A DNA stretch of 64,000 nt from Poronia punctata (lineage: Eukaryota > Ascomycota > Sordariomycetes > Xylariales > Xylariaceae). Below the pieces are notes generated by a model. It made no database searches and was not told the origin of the DNA. It saw only the letters and a list, made by a program, of their open reading frames with translations. Position 1 is the stretch's first letter; every line of letters begins with the position of its first letter. The position numbers and the translations under genes are program-made. Where the stretch lies: assembly GCA_022579005.1 (NCBI GenBank), contig MU401660.1, forward strand, positions 1 through 64,000, written 5' to 3'. Positions 1 through 13,027 of this stretch are shown here, one piece after another.

Positions 1-3000
1 TTAAGCTTTAAATATATAGCTATAGCAAAATAAGTTATTTAATACTTATACTATATTAAAAAATTTAAAATAGTATATAAAACTAGCAATATAAAAGCTT
101 AAGCTTTTTTAATTATAAAAAACGCCTTTTTTATTAATAATAAAAAAACTTAAAAATCTTTTTATAAATATATTATAAGCTTATTTAAAGGTATAATAGC
201 TTAAAAAGCTACTTAATAAAGTATAGTGTTAATTTTTATAATAAAAACAAAAATAAATATGCTTAGCTTTACTGTTAAGAAAATAATAGCGCTTAAAAAG
301 CTTTTAAACAGTATAAGGCTTAATTTAAAAAAAAAAAAATAATTTACTATAATAATTAGCAAGCAATAAAACTTATAGTTAAAAAGCATAACTAAATAAA
401 TACTAAGCTTTACTATATAAATATATAAAATATATAGCTAAAGTAAAAGTAGTAAAAAAAGTTATTTTAAGTTTATTATTTACTTATTAATTAAATGCTA
501 GTAAATAAGTTAATAAAAAACTTATTAAAAGCTAAATTTAAGCACTTTAAAGCTTTTATAAATTTTTAAAACACTAACTACTTAAAATAGTTAAAAAAAA
601 AAGCTTAAATTAATAAATATTTAAAGCTATTAAGCTATAATAACTATGCTACTAAAAAAAACTTTATTTACTTATTACTTTTACTACTAACTAAATAAAA
701 ATATAAGCTTAAATTTACTATTTAAAAAATGTAAATTAAAAAATAATATAAAAAAGCTTTAAGCATTTTTTTTTTAAATAAACTATAAAAAAAAATAAAT
801 AAAAAAGCAAGCAAGCTTAAAAAAAATAGTTTAACTTTATAAAATAATAATAAAAGCTATAGCTAAAGTAAAAAGCAAAATAAATATAAAAGCAATAATA
901 ATAAAAGCTAAAGTTAAAATAATAACTTAAAAAGCTAAAATAAGTAAAGCTTAAGCTTTTTAAGCATTAGCAATTAAACTTATAACTAAATTGCTTAAAC
1001 TTAAAAAATTAAGCACTTTTTTATAAAAAGTTTAAGTAATATAAAAAAAAGGCAATCTTTTATTATAATAAATATAATTATTAATAATAATTATATTTAA
1101 AGCGTAAGCTATAATAAATTTAGCTTTTAAAAAGTATATAGTAACTTTTAAAGTAAAGCAAAGCTTTTTAATAAGCTATAAAATAACGCTGTTAGCTTTA
1201 TAAAATTATTAAAAGTATTAAAAAAAAAGCTTTACTTTTAAATTTTTTTATTTTTTAATAGTATTTATATATTATATAGCAAAAAAAATAATATAAAGCT
1301 TTTTATTAAATATAGTTAATAAGCTTAAAAAATATAAATTAAAAGCTTTAAAGTAATTTATAAAAAAAAATAAAAATATTTTTTAATATACTTAAAGCAT
1401 TAAATTAAACTTTTTTAAATATTTTAATATTAAAAATATTTATTTAAACTAGTTATAAAAATATAATTATAAGCTTAGCAAAAAATATTATATAAATTAG
1501 TTTTAATATATTTTTTATTATTAAGCAAACTAAAAAAGCTATTAATTATTTTACTTTAAATTTTATTATAAAGTAAACTTTAAAATATAAAATTAAGTTT
1601 AGCTTTAAAAATACTAAACTTAAGCGTTTTTATTAGCTTTAAGCTAAAAGTAAAAATTATTAGTATAAGTAAAAAAGCACTAATAGCTTTTTTAAAAGTA
1701 TAATAAAAGCTGTTAATAAAAGTAATAAAAGTATTACTTTTATTATTAAAGCTTATAAAAAAAGTACTAGCTTTATAACTATTAAATTTTTTATTATTTT
1801 AAAAGCTTAAGCTTTTTTTACTATAAAATAAACTGCTTAAAGTTAAAGTATTAAAAATATTAATTTTACTAAAAAAAGCTTTAAAATTAAAAATAATATA
1901 ATTAGTATATATTAAAATATTGTTTTTATTAAAAGTAAATAATTTTAAAAGTAAAAATTTAAGTAATATAAAAGTAGTAAAACTATTAAAAAAAGCTTAA
2001 GCAATAATATTAAATAGTAAAATATATTTAAAAAAAGCTTTAGCAAAAGTAAAAAAAGTAAATATAAAAACTTGCTTTATTTTAGTAAGCTTTTTAAGCT
2101 TACTAGTATTAATAGTATTAGCTAAAAAAAAAACTTTTTTTATATTAAAAAATATACTTTTAAAAGTAAAGCGCTTTTAAAAAACTAAAAACAAAAAAAC
2201 TAAAGCTTTTTTTTTAGCATTTTTAGCTTTTTTAGCTTTAGCTTTTTTAGCTAACTTTGCTATTTTTACTTTTATATTAGCTATAATAATTATTTTAGCT
2301 TTTTTTACTACTTTATTTACTTTTTACTTAGCTTTAAGTTAAGCTTGTTTATTTAAAGCTTTTTTTTAAGCTTTATTAGCTTTTTTTTTTATGTTTTTAG
2401 CTTTTTTAACCTTTTTTAAGCGTTTAAAAAAGTATTTAATTTAGCTAAATAAGCATTATAAAATTTGTTTAAAGCTATTAAGTAAGCTTTAAATATAAAT
2501 ACTTAAGCTATAATTAAATTTTTTTTAATTAAAAATTTTTTTTTTTATAGCTATAAAAGTAATAAAATTATTATATAAGTTAATAAATAAGACCTTAGTA
2601 AAAAATAGCATAAAATTGTTACTATATTAACTATTAAAGTTAAAAAAAGCTTAAATAAAAATAAAATTGTTTTTATATACTAAGTAAGCTTATAAAAGCT
2701 TTAAAAATAAAAAAATAGTATATATACTATTACTTTATAGTTATAATAAAATTATTTATATTAAAATCTTTAAAAAGTTATTTAATATAAGCTTGTTAAC
2801 ATTTTTTAATAAAAAAATAAAGCAGCTTATTAAATATTAAGTTAAATAATAAAAAAATATTTAAAAAGCTTAAGTTTACTTTAAACTAAGTAGCTTTAAT
2901 ATTAATTTTAAATTATATTAAAGTAATTAATATAGGTTTAAAATATATAAAAGTATATTTAATATATTAAAAATTTATATATAGCTAAAAAAATATAATA

Positions 3001-3660
3001 ATAAAACTAAAAAATAAATAGTTAGCTAACTATATTAAAGTGTAAAAAGTGCTAAAAAAAACTTAAAAAATATATTAAAAATTTAAAAAAGCTTTTTTTT
3101 TATTATTTTAATAGCTATACTAATGCTATTAGCTATAAAAAAATTAATAAAAGCAGTAAAAAGCTAAAATAACCTTACTTAAAGTAATTAAAATAATATT
3201 AAAAGCTTAAAAAAAAAAGGTAAAAAGTATAATTATAGCTATACTAAAAAATAAAAGTATAAAATATATAAAAAATTTAATTAAAAAACTTAAAAATTAG
3301 CACTTAATAAAAAAAAAGCTAATAATAGTTATAAGTACTTTTAAGTATAAGTATTTAAAGTACTAAAACTTTTATATACTATATAAAAAGTACTTTAAAT
3401 AAAAACTTAATATAAAAGGTTTAAGTGTAAACTTTATAGCTATTACTTATATTTTATTTATATAAAATAACTTTATTACTTTAGCTAGTAAAAAAGCTAA
3501 AAGGTATATTATAAAAAAGTACTTACTTAATAAAATACCTTTATAATTAAAGTTATATACTTTAGTTAGCATAGCTTTATAAAAGCGTATACTATAAAGC
3601 AAGATTTCTAATCTTATTATAATTATATAAATTTTTCTTTTTTAATATATAGTTTATTAT
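1..3660. repeat. AT-rich, RIP-like degenerate block, no genes
   Basis: The block consists almost entirely of A and T with scattered AGCT, GCTT and ACT words, and it has stops in all frames. Only about ten CpG dinucleotides were noticed in 3.6 kb. This is typical of transposon DNA destroyed by repeat-induced point mutation in filamentous ascomycetes. The original element cannot be recognised from reading alone. The change to ordinary composition is fairly abrupt at about 3,600-3,750. The left end is cut by the window. Confidence 0.8.
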
Positions 3661-5547
3661 AATATAACTAATATAGCTCGTACTAAGTTAAGCGCACTAA
3701 TTCACCTTTTACTAAAGCTTTTATATCCGCAAGAAAAGCGCATTCTTCTAAACTAAAAGTGGCTTTAGCTAGACAATCCCATCAGGGGATATTCTCAGTA
3801 GGCATTGAACTACTCGTATCGTACAAATAAGATGTTTGCCAAGCTTTAAAGTTGATAGATAAACCTCTGCTCACTCGGCCCCTTCTGTCCTTTAAATATA
3901 AGGGAAGGTATATGAATTATGCGTTAGATATGCAGTAAGGCATACGCAATGGATTTACTTCAGAATTTATCTATACGTCGATGTGACAAGTTAACACGTT
4001 CAAGAGCTGTATTTACACGTACATAAACCCAAAGTAGTAGTGGACCGTTTGGAGGTAAGTAGTACTTGTAGAATAGGTAGGTAGGTACTCTAGACAACGA
4101 GTATTGATATATTACCTAGGTACTGCCTGACCAGCGGTTTACTACATACCGACGTAAACCTAACAGTCGTATTTCTTTGGAATTACTCTCCGGAATGGAA
4201 ATACCGTGCCTACGGATGTAGTCCGGTACCTAACATGTACACTTTCGGCCGCGTCGGGTAAGTCCCTTCAACTCATACTATGGGGTACCTAATACCTATA
4301 TACCTAATACCTACCTTATATACGTGATACCTACTCGTATCTGCCGACATTACGCGCCTTGTCTGGGAGCCTAGACTAAGGTACCTACCTTCAAGGTTAC
4401 ATATCTAATGTAGAAGATGCTTTTGGTGCATATCTGGAAAAGCGTTTATCCTGATACCGACAGTACGAGTAGTTTGGCTTTTAGTTTGGAGTCAAAATAG
4501 GTACGCTATGTTTGTCTACGTACAAGTAACAGCAAAATAAGCAAATAAAACCTAGGACACCTTTGCCTTGACCAGGTGGCCACGAGTACATACCACATTA
4601 CACAATGTAGGTACATATACCTACATGTATGTACTTACTTACGTGTACCTACTTGCCTGCCGCCATACTGTACGCAACTCTTTCATCACAGAGGTCTTGA
4701 GTCTTTTCTCCTCTTTCTCCTCTTTCCCCTTCTCTCTTCCCTCTTTCAATATTACCTACCTCCCTACTCCTAGCGTCTTGAGCCCCTTCCATCGGACTCA
4801 ACATCCAATCCATAAAGCTGCTGTTCATTATTGTCCTGTTATCAATGATTTCGGAGGGGCTTCTATCATCACTTCCGCTTTGTCATCTGCCTTGTTGTGC
4901 ATTGACTGTTGTATAATTCTTGTTTTGACTTGCTACTCTTCTTGCTCATTCATTCCGGTAGATGCTACCTATCCGGCTGACCGCCTCATTGTAAACTGAC
5001 TGATACATATCAATAAAGCAACCAACCAAACACCGACAAACATCATCCGACACTAGGTACCCTAGCACCGGTTTGTGTGTGCTATTTTACTCCTCTAACC
5101 GTATTCGAAACCTAGAAGTTACAAGTTGACACCTTGGAGACCCGTCATCAACGCTACCTACTTTAACCTAGTCACCGGTAGGTACCGCTCAACCCACACT
5201 TCTCCACCTTTGCTGCCTGTGCTTACTGCACTCTAGGTATTCCCTACTTTACTTCATTGATTGATTGCATAGGCCCCATTCTCATTACCTACTTGTTCCT
5301 CCTACTACTCCTGCCACTTGGGTCCACACCAACAACTGCCTTCCTGCCTCTTACAACAACCTTGATACTGCCAGGCTCCGGTCGGCTTCGTCAACCTCTC
5401 CATCCTTTAAACTACCCGCCTTCATCGACGCCTCTGGCTGTCATCAATTCCCGATACCTTCCCATCTTCTTTCCTGCTTGATGAGTCGGGAAGCGATTGT
5501 TGAGTACTGACTGGCTTACTTCTGAGAAGCTTATCTCATAGGAAACC
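3661..5547. other. gene-free transition and 5' region of the NBR1 gene
   Basis: No credible coding region is seen. Short open frames around 4568-5510 have no recognisable protein features and overlap each other. The stretch is rich in TAGGTA/TACCTA words and carries TACTCGTA-type 8-mers at 3811, 4332 and 4464. A pyrimidine-rich tract at about 4700-4760 and 5200-5480 is a plausible promoter and 5' UTR for the gene starting at 5548. Confidence 0.5.
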
Positions 5548-8451
5548 ATGGCTGCCCCCCCTTCGGCCGTGCCAGCCGCTGACGCCTTGGTTAGCATCAA
5601 GGTGGCTTATTGTGAAGGCACAACTCGATTCAAGCTACCACTACGTGATCTTGGCATCCATGCCTTTGAGGATAAGGTTAGATTCGTCTTCGTATTCACA
5701 AGTAGTATTCTTGACAGCAACAGCTGACTTCTATATTCCATCTACCAGGTCCGAGCCTTTTTGAACGTACCTGACGATGCGTCCATGGTCATTGAGAGAT
5801 TCTCAGATTCGGCTCGTTCCTTCGTCGCGCTTACCAAGAATGACACCGCACTATACAAGCAACTCTACAGGGCCGCCAAGGCCAAGAAAAAGCTGAAGCT
5901 CCGAGTCACTGCCTCCTATCCCGAAGATGTCCAGTCGGTTAGCTCGGCCACGCCGCCTAAGCCGGTCACTGTGGAAGACGAGCCCGAGAGCGAGCAGAGC
6001 GATAAAAAAGAAGCTGATGAGGAGTCGAACATAACCGCGCCCAATGACGCACCGCAGCCCCAGGAAAACGGCAAGAACTCGACACATGCCCCCGTGTCGA
6101 GTTCGGCAATTGACACCCTCCGACGAGGATCGCAGACTGCATCCTTCGTTGCTATGGATCAAGATGCACAGGCTATTCTTTCAAGGAAACAACGGGTTTG
6201 CTCCCGCGAAGCTGGTCTTGAGTCGACTGACACCCTGGCCAAATTTCTTATGCGTGGAGCACAGGAGACCCAGCCGGCGGCCGCTAAAGAGGACACTGGA
6301 AAGGAGAGTGAAACCGTGATGGAGCAGAAAGCCGATGCGGCCCCGGCGTGCCCGTCTGAATCAACGAACCAACCACAAGTAGTGTCGCGGCCGTTTACGG
6401 TTTGCTGCAACAGCTGCGATCGCCCGATACCCGATGTTCATTTCCACTGCTCTATCTGCGACGATGGTGATTTCGACCTTTGCCGAGACTGCGTCAATCG
6501 TGGTATCTCGTGCCACAGCGAAGGACACTGGCTGATTAAGCGGACTATTGTCGACGGTCATATTAAGTGCAGCACTACGCATGTTGCGCCCAGCCCTAGT
6601 CGACCAAAGATTTCTAGTCGACCCAAGATTACAATGGCCAACGTCCCACAACCAAGCCCGCCTGCTGCTGCTGCTTTGGCGTCACTCGCAGCAAATGGAC
6701 CGCCAAGAATGCCCGTCGTAAATCCCTACACTATCTCGCCGTCGCTCCACCGGACCTTGGTGGACCTCCTGCCCCCGTCGTATAGTACCCGGACTTGCAA
6801 CTGCTGTGTGCGAGAATTTACCGAAGCCATGTTTGTGCACTGTACATCGTGCGATGACTATGACCTGTGCAAAACCTGCTTTGACAAGGATCAGCATGGT
6901 CATCATCCCTCGCACGGCTTCACTGCCGCCGTACCCGGGACCGTCTTTGACTACACCGTGGCGTCTCGGCTCCCACCCGGACGCAATGCCCGGCACAATG
7001 CCATTTGTGACGGCTGTGATAGATATATCCGAGGTGTCCGACACAAGTGTCTTGACTGCCCTGACTGGGACTATTGCGCAGAGTGCGTCAAGGATGCTGC
7101 ATTTGTCCATTCTAGCCACCGGTTTGTTCCCATATATGAGCCATTGATTGAGCATCCAATGTCTGGCACGGATCTGCGTGCTACTCATTATGGTATCTGC
7201 TGTGACGGCCCCCTCTGCAAAACTCGATCCAGAGATGCGAAATACATCGTGGGTGAACGATACAAATGTGCAGTCTGCCATGATACGGACTTCTGCGCCA
7301 ACTGCGAGGCCAGCCCAGCCAATACTCACAACAAGACCCATCCTCTGTTGAAGTTCAAGACTCCAGTGCGTCATGTTAGCGTCACCACTACTGGTGAGCA
7401 TGTGGATGGACAGCGTCTCCCCCCCATGGGCGACAAACTGGTTCAAGCACGCGCGGTAAAGATGGGATGTGCAAAGAAGCATACCTCTTCCGCTGAGCAC
7501 ATTTCCGCTACCCCTGTTCAAACCGTCGTCGACGTTCAACCAACAGAGCACTCGGAGAGAAAACCAGAGCAGCAGGTTGTAACGCCAACCCCAGTGGAGG
7601 TCGCCGAGCCAACGCCAGCGGTGGAATTGACATGTACTTCGGCAACATCTGAGAGCGCCAAAGAATTGCCCAAAGAATCGCCCAACGAGCTTAATGCAGT
7701 TTTTGTGTGGGATGCCGTCAAGGATGGCTCCACAATGGTGCCGAACCGTACTTTCGAACAGACTTGGTATCTTCGCAACGACGGGACGACCCCTTGGCCT
7801 GCTGGATGCTCAGTCAAGTTCATCGGTGGAGATTATATGGGCGCAGTCGACTGCAAACGCCCAGCTGGGCTCCATGAACTCATGGCTGCTTCCCAATCGA
7901 CGGTCTGTCACGACGCCCTATATCCGGGTCAGGGCTTCCCCTTCTCTGTTCGGATGCGGACCCCTGACCGGGAAGGGAAATTCATCTCGTACTGGCGCCT
8001 TACAACCCCAGAGGGTGCCAAGTTTGGCCACAAGCTCTGGTGCCATGTCAATGTCGAGGCCCCTCGTCAAGCGGAAGAGAAGACGGAAGAAGAAGGGGCG
8101 AATTTGCCGCTCAAGACTGTTGACCAGAAACTCGTCCACGTTATGAACGAGTTGTCCCTGGAAGAAGGACCGGCTAAGAGCGGCATGGTTATTCCCAAGC
8201 TAGAGCACGAATCCCCTTCGCATAGCATGCACGAGGGTGGTGCGCAGGGCGAAGACGAGACTGGAAGCGACACGGTTGCCCTTTCGGCGGCGCCATCAGC
8301 AGTCGACGAGGACGACTTTGAGGATTGCGGTGGGCCTGACTGGGCCGAAGAGTCGGACGAGGGCTTCATGACTGACGAAGAGTACGACATTCTCGATGCC
8401 TCGGACGAGGAGTTCCTGTTCCAGCAGCAGAAGAAGCAGTCCGGGAAGTAA
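5548..8451 (+). CDS. NBR1-type selective autophagy receptor (PB1, four ZZ fingers, FW domain, LIR)
   Basis: Model: exons 5548-5676 and 5749-8451, intron 5677-5748 (GT...CAG), giving about 943 residues. The first exon starts MAAPPSAV and completes an N-terminal PB1-like domain (about residues 14-100). Four ZZ zinc fingers follow at about 258-305, 391-440, 461-510 and 526-585, with paired CxxC motifs such as CNSCDRPIPD and CDGCDRYIRG. A FW (NBR1 four-tryptophan, Ig-like) domain lies at about 693-814, with WDAVKDGSTM and a TWYLRNDGTTPWPAG segment. The tail is acidic and ends with a strong LC3-interacting motif, EEYDIL (Y923 to L926). In this family the receptor links ubiquitinated cargo or peroxisomes to Atg8 at the phagophore. 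Fungal NBR1 proteins share the multiple-ZZ plus FW layout. The function call rests on domain order and the LIR. Confidence 0.9.
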
Positions 8452-9383
8452 GTTGGGTGTGTGAGTGTGTCCGAACAGGCTTGACTTTGGTGTGTACCGA
8501 TAGGTTTCTCCACGGACATGGGGAGATGTGTTATTGTGTTTGTGATAATGTTTGGGACTTTCTTTAAACTTTTGATTGCGTTGCCCCTCGTTCCCTCTCC
8601 GATGTTACTTTGCTCTGGGCATTTGGCCGACTCTGCCGCTTGCGTTTGCGGTTAAGACTCAGCTGATGCTCTCTATCTTTGGCACGCTCCTTTCTATTAA
8701 CAGAATGAAACAAGGAAAGGAATTATTATCGGTCAGTAGTAGTAATTGAGTTCACGGTCTCCTTTTACATGCCTAGTCTCATTGAAGTGATATAAATTGT
8801 GTCTCTGGCAAATGGTTAATGTTTGATGTGGTCTTGGAACCAGCCGGTTTGTTCTTTTAAGGAAGAGTAGTACTCGTAGTTCAATCAGGTGTTATAGAGA
8901 ACTCCTATATCCAGGCTCTGCCAAGGTATTTGCTTCCTGAGTAGGTATCTATATATCTAACTCATACCTATTTATCTGGCTATGACCTTTTTCCATTCTC
9001 ACAAATTATGTACACGTAGTACCGGCTACCTGTCTCATTGTTGACTGTAGATGTTCTCAAGTTTAAGTAAATATCTACTGTTTGAAAACTTCCTTTAGGA
9101 TTGATAGGGATAAGTCCTGGGGCCAAACTCACTTCAAATGAACTCATGTGGGAAAGTACAAGTAGGTCAAGTTTGTCTAGGTAGGTTAGAAATATAAGTT
9201 GGAGAAGAAGACTAAGCGGGTTGAGTTATCTCCTGTAAGGTACGTTGAGTATTGTATGTAAATATGTAAGTATGTAAGAATAGGTAGTCATGATGTTGTT
9301 ATTGCTGTTCCTGTTTTAATAAAATACAGTAAGGATTTTTTATTTATTTTGAGGTCGTCTGTTGCATTTGTTCTTTGGCCCCC

Positions 9384-9421
<38 letters not shown>

Positions 9422-11899
9422 CTTGTCATCTTATGCCATCTCATCTCATCTCCTTGTCGCTAATAAAATCTAATCCTAATTCTTCATGTTAGGTATATAG
9501 GTATCCACCGGTTCCGGAACCGAGGGTCGGTCCCGGTTTATATGGACGGGAGAGCCGACGACTTTTGCTGGCAGGGTAAGGTAAGGTAGCGCGTGGTTGG
9601 CTTGGTTTCTTGGGTTGCATGGGTGTTCTGTGCCTTTGACCTATCTTTTTCCGGGGTTTATATGTAGATATTTATTTAGTATAAAAGGGCTCATATTATT
9701 CTTGTGTGTTGCTTGACTTTTAGCATGTTTATTCTTACATTCTATATACAATTTGTATGTTGTTTCTATGCGGGTTTAGTTGGGATATATGAGAAACGAC
9801 AAGGAGCAGGAAGACTGGGAAATGATAGTACTGGATAAGGGAAGGTATATATGTCGACCTGTTCAAGACATTGGTATTTCAAGAGCTGACCTGATTGTAT
9901 CTACCTGGACTTGCATGTGGTTTAAAGTTGAAGTCCACCCTCTGTTAAAATGTAAGGGGCATGCATTTATTATAGACAAAGAGTCGCAGAGCTGGAGTGG
10001 GGGAGAGAAAGGCGGAAGCAAGAAACCTTGATGACTGCGTCTACGCACCCACCAAATTGGGCGCCCTTGCTCAGCTGAAGAGGATGAGGATTAAACCGGG
10101 GGTTTTCTATGTGTTGGATTCTTCTGCACCGTTGCGGCACGCATTACTAGGGTTCTCGAGCTGTGCCGGGACCGGGCATGAACATTGTCTAGGTAGGTAT
10201 GTATTCATGTATTCATGTGCAACACAACCTACTCGTAGGTTTCTAACCTTGGTACCTAAACTTAGTGGGAAGAATGAGGATCACGCCGCCGTTTAAACAT
10301 GCCCACATGGCCGGAAGCAAGGTTTACTTTTCCGCTTTGCTAGAGTATTTGTTAATATGTAGGTATGCAGGGGCAGTGGGGCTTAGGTAGAGGCTCGCTC
10401 GACCTGTTACCTGGTTATCATGTAAAGTAAAGTAGGCTAGGTTGCCTAGGTAGCTGATGAAGAAAAGGAGAGGAGGAGTAAAATAAAGAGGTGATGATGG
10501 CTACCATTTAGACTACCTACTCTAACCTACGAGCAGGTTAGGAGACAAGGAAGAGAGAGCTTCCATGTTTACTAGTAACTACAGAAATCCATCACATATA
10601 CAATGGGTATTACACGTATGTGCATGATATTAGGTATAGTCTATCTTGCCATTTAAGGGGCCAGGCATCTAACTTTTGGCATCTGTGTGGTTTTAGCTTG
10701 CTGACAGGCAGACAAAAGTCGGAGTCGAGAATCTGTCTTTAGGGTACATAGATACTTAGCATTCGAGGCCATGCGGTAGTTGTATCAGCACCTTGTCTAT
10801 ACCGGCAATGCCTGTCCCTAAAGCCTGACTGTATCTACACGTACAGTAGGTATGTACGTGTATGTAATCTGCCCTGCACAGAATCCAAAACAGACATACT
10901 GGGGTAACTGCCTCCTTAGGTAAGGCACCTACCTAACCTAATCTGTCTAAGCCCTGCTAGAAGATCTCCCGCTAGGCTAACTGAGTATTTAGACATACAT
11001 ATATAAAACCTCGACATCCACTGAAACGTGACGTTATGCTATATTTGATATCTATATATAGTCCAAGAGAGGCGAATGCTGTTTCGGCATCTCCCAAGAC
11101 CCTAGTCAAGGTACGTAGCGCAGGCACGCAGGGTATATGTAACCAGGTGCTCGGGCTTGTTAGGTAAGGAAGGTCATTAAACTATCACCCGAGTAAGTAC
11201 TCGACATTACCGGTAGGGGGGAGATAGGCACACGTATGAACGATAAAGTCATATCGTCCACAGGGGTTGGGGTGTCAGAGTTGGGAATTGGGGTCGGGAT
11301 TTCTCTTGGCGAGCAAAACTTTTTTCCTTCATCTTTTTCGGGGCTGCCATCATCCTTGGGTTACATGGTTCGTACAGCCCAGCTTAGCCCATGTTTGGGC
11401 GGAGCGATCGAGTGAAGACGGCGGAGACTTCTTTTTTCTTTTCTTTTGGGATGCATATAGGATAATATAGGCGTGAGTATGCAACTCTGACCATCTCTCT
11501 GGGCCCGAAACTGAAGTTTTGATTCTTCCCAAGGTCAGAAATAGCTGAACGAGCCGGCCATCTATCTTCTTGCTACAATGGCAAGTTAGGTAGGTAGATG
11601 GCTATGTAGTAGACCGATCGAGATGATCTTGGGTCACTGCCATCATCCCCCTGACGGGTGATCAAAGGTAATAGCATATATAACCCTAGTCCTAGGATCT
11701 CTGGATCAACTAGATTTTCGGGTCTGCTCGAATAATGGTTAGTGACAAACGGCGCTCTTTCGTCTGTTATATTGTAATCTACACTTTCTTTGCTTCCTCC
11801 CTTCCTCGGCCCAATCCTTCTTTCATTGCTTACTGGGAGCAACTTGAACCTGTGTATGTCAGATCGGCTTATTACCTAGTCTACTGCTGTATTGTACGG
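8452..11899. other. 3.4 kb gene-free interval
   Basis: No gene is recognised. Small open frames at 9780-10296 and 11267-11470 show no domain, no splice support and no bias I can see. The interval has many TAGGTA/TACCTA words, a TTG microsatellite and one TACTCGTA at 8871. The first few hundred bases are presumably the 3' UTR of the NBR1 gene. Confidence 0.5.
9384..9421. repeat. (TTG)12 microsatellite
   Basis: An uninterrupted run of TTG units, about 12.7 copies, lies in non-coding DNA about 930 bp downstream of the NBR1 stop codon. Confidence 0.95.
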
Positions 11900-13027
11900 A
11901 TGGCTAGTCAAAGCCGGACGGGCGGGCCTACGTCCTCAACGCCCCCTTTCTCTACCCTCGAGGATGAGATAGAGGACGAAGATGAATACGCCGACATCTT
12001 CGCACATATACGTGCCACCGACGAGGCCCGAGCACGAGCCGGTGACCTGCCCGGCCTCTGGATGACAGCTAGCAATACCATCTCACACCTGTCCTCACGC
12101 TTCGTCACGGAGCCCCATGTCGATTTCAGCGGCGGGTGGACATTGCAGCTGCAAAACTTGTGGCATCTGTACTTCGTCGCCGGTAAGCACGCTTCGTCGG
12201 AGGACATGCTGGCCCCGCTCGTGCTCCAGCTCATCGAGACTGCTCAGCGGGGACTTCTGGCGCGGAACCAGATCGGCCGTGACGGGACCGTGGAAATAGA
12301 GCATGCCCCCATTGTCGTCCAGGTCGGGGACCACGCGATTCAGCAATACATATGGCAGGACCTCCCCTTATTCGTACCCGACATGACGGCCTACTGGATA
12401 CAGGACTGCGCGCGCATGAGCCGCAGCCAGCGAGTCAGGATCAGCTTTTTCTGGGGGTCGCTGGCGGCCGCTAGCTCGGCACCGTGGTCGTACGGCCTGT
12501 GCCGGATAGCACTGGTTGTGCTCCGGGACACGCTGGAGACTCAGCGAAGACTTGTCCGGGCTGGCGTCGAACCCGGCGGCGAGGAGAGCGAGAACCCCGA
12601 TAGAACGGTCGAGATGCTCACCATGGCCGACTTACTGCTCGCCGTTAACGCGTGGCTCATGAGAGCCGGTGGCCGGATCGTGCAGCTCTGCGAGGCGGGC
12701 GACGGTGGTGTAGCAGCTAGTCTGGCGATACCGGTGCCCGAGGAGGTCGGACAGCTGGGCCCCTTGGCCCGGGCGGCAGGCGTTCGACCTGTGGCCGGGG
12801 GCTTCAGCACCCAACGTTGGTTCTACTGGCTCGGACGTCTCGACGAGATCGGGGCAGAATCGACACCGCCACGGCCGGGCATCATGGCGTCGCCCTTTGT
12901 GCAGAGAGCGCGCGAGCAGAAGGAGGTGGCTCGTCAAGTGGCGCGGAACATGATTTATGTGGCGAGCCAGTCTAATTCAACCATTGCACAAGAGCTGATG
13001 AGGATAGGCAGGCTTCCGCTGTTGTGA
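11900..13027 (+). CDS. fungal protein of unknown function, DUF3632-like
   Basis: A single-exon frame of 375 residues starting MASQSRTGGPTSS. The frame stays open upstream to 11735, but that part reads like untranslated DNA, so the ATG at 11900 is preferred. After an acidic N-terminal stretch (EDEIEDEDEYADIF) the protein is helical and fungal in style. A segment YIWQDLPLFVPDMTAYW and a later VVLRDTLE resemble the W-x-DLPLF and R-x-xLE features I associate with the fungal DUF3632 family. That assignment is weak. No catalytic motif, signal peptide or membrane segment is evident. High GC and consistent third-position G/C support real coding. Confidence 0.65.
   Translation: MASQSRTGGPTSSTPPFSTLEDEIEDEDEYADIFAHIRATDEARARAGDLPGLWMTASNTISHLSSRFVTEPHVDFSGGWTLQLQNLWHLYFVAGKHASSEDMLAPLVLQLIETAQRGLLARNQIGRDGTVEIEHAPIVVQVGDHAIQQYIWQDLPLFVPDMTAYWIQDCARMSRSQRVRISFFWGSLAAASSAPWSYGLCRIALVVLRDTLETQRRLVRAGVEPGGEESENPDRTVEMLTMADLLLAVNAWLMRAGGRIVQLCEAGDGGVAASLAIPVPEEVGQLGPLARAAGVRPVAGGFSTQRWFYWLGRLDEIGAESTPPRPGIMASPFVQRAREQKEVARQVARNMIYVASQSNSTIAQELMRIGRLPLL

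Noticed and set aside
6682..7551. Minus-strand frame of 289 codons
   Set aside because: It is a mirror of the NBR1 coding strand, rich in codons complementary to the ZZ fingers, with no features of its own.
9780..10296. Two overlapping open frames of 83 and 99 codons
   Set aside because: No domain, no conserved motif, no splice partners, and the base composition matches the surrounding non-coding DNA.
11735..11899. N-terminal extension of the DUF3632-like protein
   Set aside because: The 55 extra residues look like translated untranslated region, and the ATG at 11900 gives a normal hydrophilic start.
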